Shown: positions 4,226 through 5,960 of the stretch, in pieces
How the letters are laid out: each line of letters begins with the position of its first letter
Position numbering within the stretch: the first letter of the stretch is position 1
Assembly (NCBI GenBank): GCA_016935295.1
Contig: JAFGRF010000329.1
Location: forward strand, 1-5,960
DNA: 5,960 nt
Direction: 5' to 3'
Origin: Caldifarciminota bacterium
GTDB taxonomy: Bacteria; Hydrothermota; Tepidihabitantia; Tepidihabitantales; Tepidihabitantaceae
Program-made: the position numbers and the translations under genes
The notes under the pieces: model-generated
Databases searched by the model: none
Told to the model about the DNA's origin: nothing
What the model saw: the letters and a program-made list of their open reading frames with translations, nothing else

Positions 4226-5426
4226 AATCGGCAAAGGCGGCGCCTACCTCAGGCCGCAGGCGGCGGTGCTCTCCCGGCGCCTCGTCGAACCGCGGCGCTT
4301 CATCCAGGTCTTGGCGGGCCCGCGCCAGGTGGGCAAGACCACGCTGGTCAGGCAGGTGCTCGCGAGGCTGGACTCGCCGTCGTCATACGTCTCGGCCGAC
4401 GAGCCGGCCCTGCGCGGCAGTGGATGGATTGCACAGCAGTGGGACGCAGCCCGCCTTGCCGCCCGGACCTCGGGCCGCGGCGGGGCAGTGCTCGCCCTGG
4501 ACGAAATCCACAAGGTTCCCGGCTGGTCTGAAACCCTGAAGCGCCTCTGGGATGAAGACACCGCCGGACGTTTGCCTCTTCGGGTCGTCGTGCTCGGTTC
4601 GGCTCCCCTGTTGATGCAGCGGGGGTTGGGCGAAAGCCTGACCGGCCGGTTCGAGGTCATCCATCTCCCGCATTGGTCTTTCTCGGAGATGCGCGACGCC
4701 TTCGGGTTCGATCTCGACCGATACCTGCGATTCGGCGGCTATCCAGGTGCGGCAGCGCTGACCGATGACCCCGAGCGATGGCGACGCTACATCCTGGATG
4801 CCATCGTCGAGACCACGCTCTCCCGGGATGTCCTGCTTCTTACTCGGGTAGACAAGCCGGCGCTGCTCCGTCAGCTCTTCGACCTCGCCTGCCGGTATTC
4901 GGGCCAGGTACTTTCCTACCAGAAGATGCTCGGGCAGCTCCACGACGCGGGCAACACCACAACACTGGCCCACTACCTGGACCTGCTGTCCGCAGCGGGC
5001 ATGGTCACCGGGCTCGCCAAGTACTCGGGCGGGCGCGTGCGGCAGCGCGGCTCAAGCCCCAAGTTCGCGGTGTTGAACACGGCTCTGATGAACGCGGTAG
5101 CCGGACTCGACGCCGCTGACGCCGCCGATTTCCGCGGCCGGCTCGCCGAATCCGCGGTCGGCGCGCACCTGGCGAATGCTGCCGCCAATCGAGAGTGCGA
5201 GGTGTTCTACTGGCGCGAGCGGAATCGCGAAGTTGATTTCGTGGTCAAGGCCGGCGCCCGGCTCACGGCCATCGAGGTCAAGGCCGGTCGCGCCGGACCT
5301 GGAGCACTGCCCGGGGTCGAGGCCTTTGTCGCGGAGTACAGGACGAACCGTCGGCTGCTCATCGGCGCGGGCGGCATGCCGCTGGACACGTTCCTCTCGG
5401 AGCCGGTACGGCACTGGACAAAGTAG
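4215..5426 (+). CDS. AAA-type ATPase with C-terminal DUF4143 domain
   Basis: A 403-residue protein of the usual length for this family. The N-terminal ATPase domain has Walker A GPRQVGKT (35-42) and Walker B AVLALDEIHK (91-100, D96 and E97). The motif VVVLGSAPLLMQRGLGESLT (124-143) is followed by GRFEVIHLPHWSFSEM, typical of the group. A linker with a winged-helix-like part (about 205-290, including LSYQKMLGQL and YLDLLSAAGMV) leads to the DUF4143 domain. This shows a PD-(D/E)XK-like pattern: E312 in AESAVG, then REVDFVV (D341) and LTAIEVKAG (E354, K356). All expected residues are present, so ATPase and possibly nuclease activity are plausible, though the biological role of the family is unsettled. 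The start is the ATG at 4215; there is no Shine-Dalgarno site, and the ATG lies inside a dyad. It stands alone, without a coupled partner. Confidence 0.92.
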   Translation: MLSKIGKGGAYLRPQAAVLSRRLVEPRRFIQVLAGPRQVGKTTLVRQVLARLDSPSSYVSADEPALRGSGWIAQQWDAARLAARTSGRGGAVLALDEIHKVPGWSETLKRLWDEDTAGRLPLRVVVLGSAPLLMQRGLGESLTGRFEVIHLPHWSFSEMRDAFGFDLDRYLRFGGYPGAAALTDDPERWRRYILDAIVETTLSRDVLLLTRVDKPALLRQLFDLACRYSGQVLSYQKMLGQLHDAGNTTTLAHYLDLLSAAGMVTGLAKYSGGRVRQRGSSPKFAVLNTALMNAVAGLDAADAADFRGRLAESAVGAHLANAAANRECEVFYWRERNREVDFVVKAGARLTAIEVKAGRAGPGALPGVEAFVAEYRTNRRLLIGAGGMPLDTFLSEPVRHWTK

Positions 5427-5516
5427 GCGTGGATTCGAGTCCGACGAACGCGGGCTAGGGAGACGGGCTACGGTCGCTGACTCTCCCCTGACAACCACCT
5501 GACCAGGGCGGCGTGG

Positions 5517-5531
5517 GGGTCGCTGCGACCC
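5517..5531 (+). terminator. GC hairpin downstream of the ATPase gene
   Basis: GGGTCG-CTG-CGACCC forms a perfect 6-bp stem with a 3-nt loop, 90 nt after the ATPase stop codon. No T-run follows. Instead the pyrimidine-rich repeat begins 3 nt later. It is at best a weak terminator, or a structure stabilising the 3' end. Confidence 0.33.
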
Positions 5532-5533
5532 TG

Positions 5534-5627
5534 CCACTCGATCCCTCTGTCCCTAGATCTCTTGACCTCTCGTCTCCCTGGCCTTTGACCCATGCCATCT
5601 AGCATCTGACATCTGAAGTCGTCTGCC
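5534..5627 (+). repeat. Pyrimidine-rich dispersed repeat, copy B
   Basis: The plus strand here is collinear with the minus strand of 11-193. CCACTCGATCCCT (5534-5546) and ATCTCTTGA (5557-5565) match exactly, giving 27 of 32 identical over that block. GGCCTTTG (5580-5587), CTAGC (5599-5603) and GTCTGCC (5621-5627) follow in the same order. Both copies lie downstream of a transcription unit and read pyrimidine-rich in the sense of that unit. Confidence 0.6.
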
Positions 5628-5662
5628 TCCACGGCCCCCAATCACTCGGTCCTTCCTCGTCA

Positions 5663-5690
5663 TTGACATCCGTCCCGCGAGTTCTAGAAT
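5663..5690 (+). promoter_or_regulatory. Sigma-70-type promoter of the lipoprotein gene
   Basis: Consensus -35 TTGACA (5663-5668), a 16-nt spacer and -10 TAGAAT (5685-5690). The start of transcription would be about 5697, giving a leader of about 24 nt that contains the ribosome binding site. Confidence 0.75.
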
Positions 5691-5709
5691 CCCCTAGGAA
5701 CGCAGTCCG

Positions 5710-5717
5710 AAGGAGGT
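5710..5717 (+). promoter_or_regulatory. Strong ribosome binding site of the lipoprotein gene
   Basis: AAGGAGGT ends 3 nt before the ATG at 5721. It fixes this start codon and shows that the organism uses the canonical anti-Shine-Dalgarno sequence. Confidence 0.85.
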
Positions 5718-5720
5718 AGG

Positions 5721-5960
5721 ATGACCGCAATTCGCCGAACGCCCGTGCTCGTGTTGGCTCTGTTGCTGTTCAATGGGTGCACCTACGCCCCCATCCCCCG
5801 TCCCACGTACATCCGCCCCGGCTTCGCCCCTGAAGCCGGCGCCGGAGGCGCAGTCCTATACTCGGACGAGTACGGCACCGAACCTGCCGGCCAAGGCTCA
5901 GTTCTGCTAGGCCTGAACCCGACCAACTGGCTGGGCTTCGACCTGGGCGTCCACGGCGGC
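5721..5960 (+). CDS. Putative lipoprotein, 5' part only, cut by window end
   Basis: Eighty codons are visible with no stop before the window ends. The N-terminus has basic residues (R5, R6), a hydrophobic core (about residues 8-17, PVLVLALLLF) and then NGC with Cys at residue 20. This is a lipoprotein signal peptide, although the -3 residue Phe and -2 Asn are not the preferred ones for signal peptidase II. After the Cys comes a Pro-rich linker (TYAPIPRPTYIRPG). Alternating Gly-rich segments follow (GAGGAVLYSDEYG, GQGSVLLGLNPTNWLGFDLG), which look like the start of an outer-membrane beta-barrel or beta-sandwich. The product would be exported and probably lipid-anchored. The family is not recognised. 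Its strong promoter and ribosome binding site suggest an independently and well expressed housekeeping gene, unlike the accessory genes before it. Confidence 0.8.
   Translation, partial: MTAIRRTPVLVLALLLFNGCTYAPIPRPTYIRPGFAPEAGAGGAVLYSDEYGTEPAGQGSVLLGLNPTNWLGFDLGVHGG

Noticed and set aside
5430..5450. GGATTCGAGTCC, which resembles a tRNA T-arm and could mark an attachment site
   Set aside because: The flanking bases do not form a proper 5-bp T stem, and no anticodon arm or CCA end is found nearby on either strand.

Overview
The window reads as a GC-rich bacterial chromosome segment, clearly above 55% G+C by eye. It has sigma-70-type promoters (TTGACA or TTGAAA, a 16-17 nt spacer, and a TAGAAT or TATACT -10), at least one strong Shine-Dalgarno site and a lipoprotein signal peptide, so a bacterium rather than an archaeon. 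Short degenerate tandem and inverted repeats fill the intergenic space and spill into one coding sequence. This resembles genomes of uncultured candidate-phylum bacteria such as the WOR-3 type; that is an impression from memory, and the sequence contains no taxonomic marker.

Layout. (1) Positions 1-315 are purine-rich repetitive DNA without a recognisable gene. (2) A minus-strand pair (973 down to 316) encodes a VapC-like PIN-domain protein and, overlapping its end, a 58-residue protein. Its promoter is near consensus. (3) A second minus-strand pair (1962 down to 1187) encodes a 73-residue protein and a MNT/AbiEii-like nucleotidyltransferase, joined by a GTGA stop/start overlap. (4) About 830 bp without a convincing gene (1963-2790) hold three different small repeat types and end in a strong plus-strand promoter. 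(5) A 434-residue protein of the uncharacterised nucleotidyltransferase family NTP_transf_5 is encoded at 2791-4095, with repeat-derived linkers. (6) A 403-residue AAA-type ATPase with a C-terminal DUF4143/nuclease-like domain lies at 4215-5426, and its start codon sits inside two overlapping perfect dyads. (7) A repeat-bearing gap follows. (8) A lipoprotein gene starts at 5721 and runs off the end.

How the genes may work together. The two minus-strand pairs have the build of two-gene toxin-antitoxin-like cassettes: small partner, overlapping genes, and a PIN ribonuclease or nucleotidyltransferase. The DUF4143 ATPase is of a type often found as a lone accessory gene. The stretch 316-5426 is therefore best read as a run of independent accessory modules separated by repeats, not as one pathway. 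No link between them is visible beyond proximity. The least explained signals are the dyads over the ATPase start, a 7-nt repeat shared between the leader region and the coding sequence of the NTP_transf_5 gene, and a composite repeat lying downstream of two unrelated transcription units in the same orientation relative to each.
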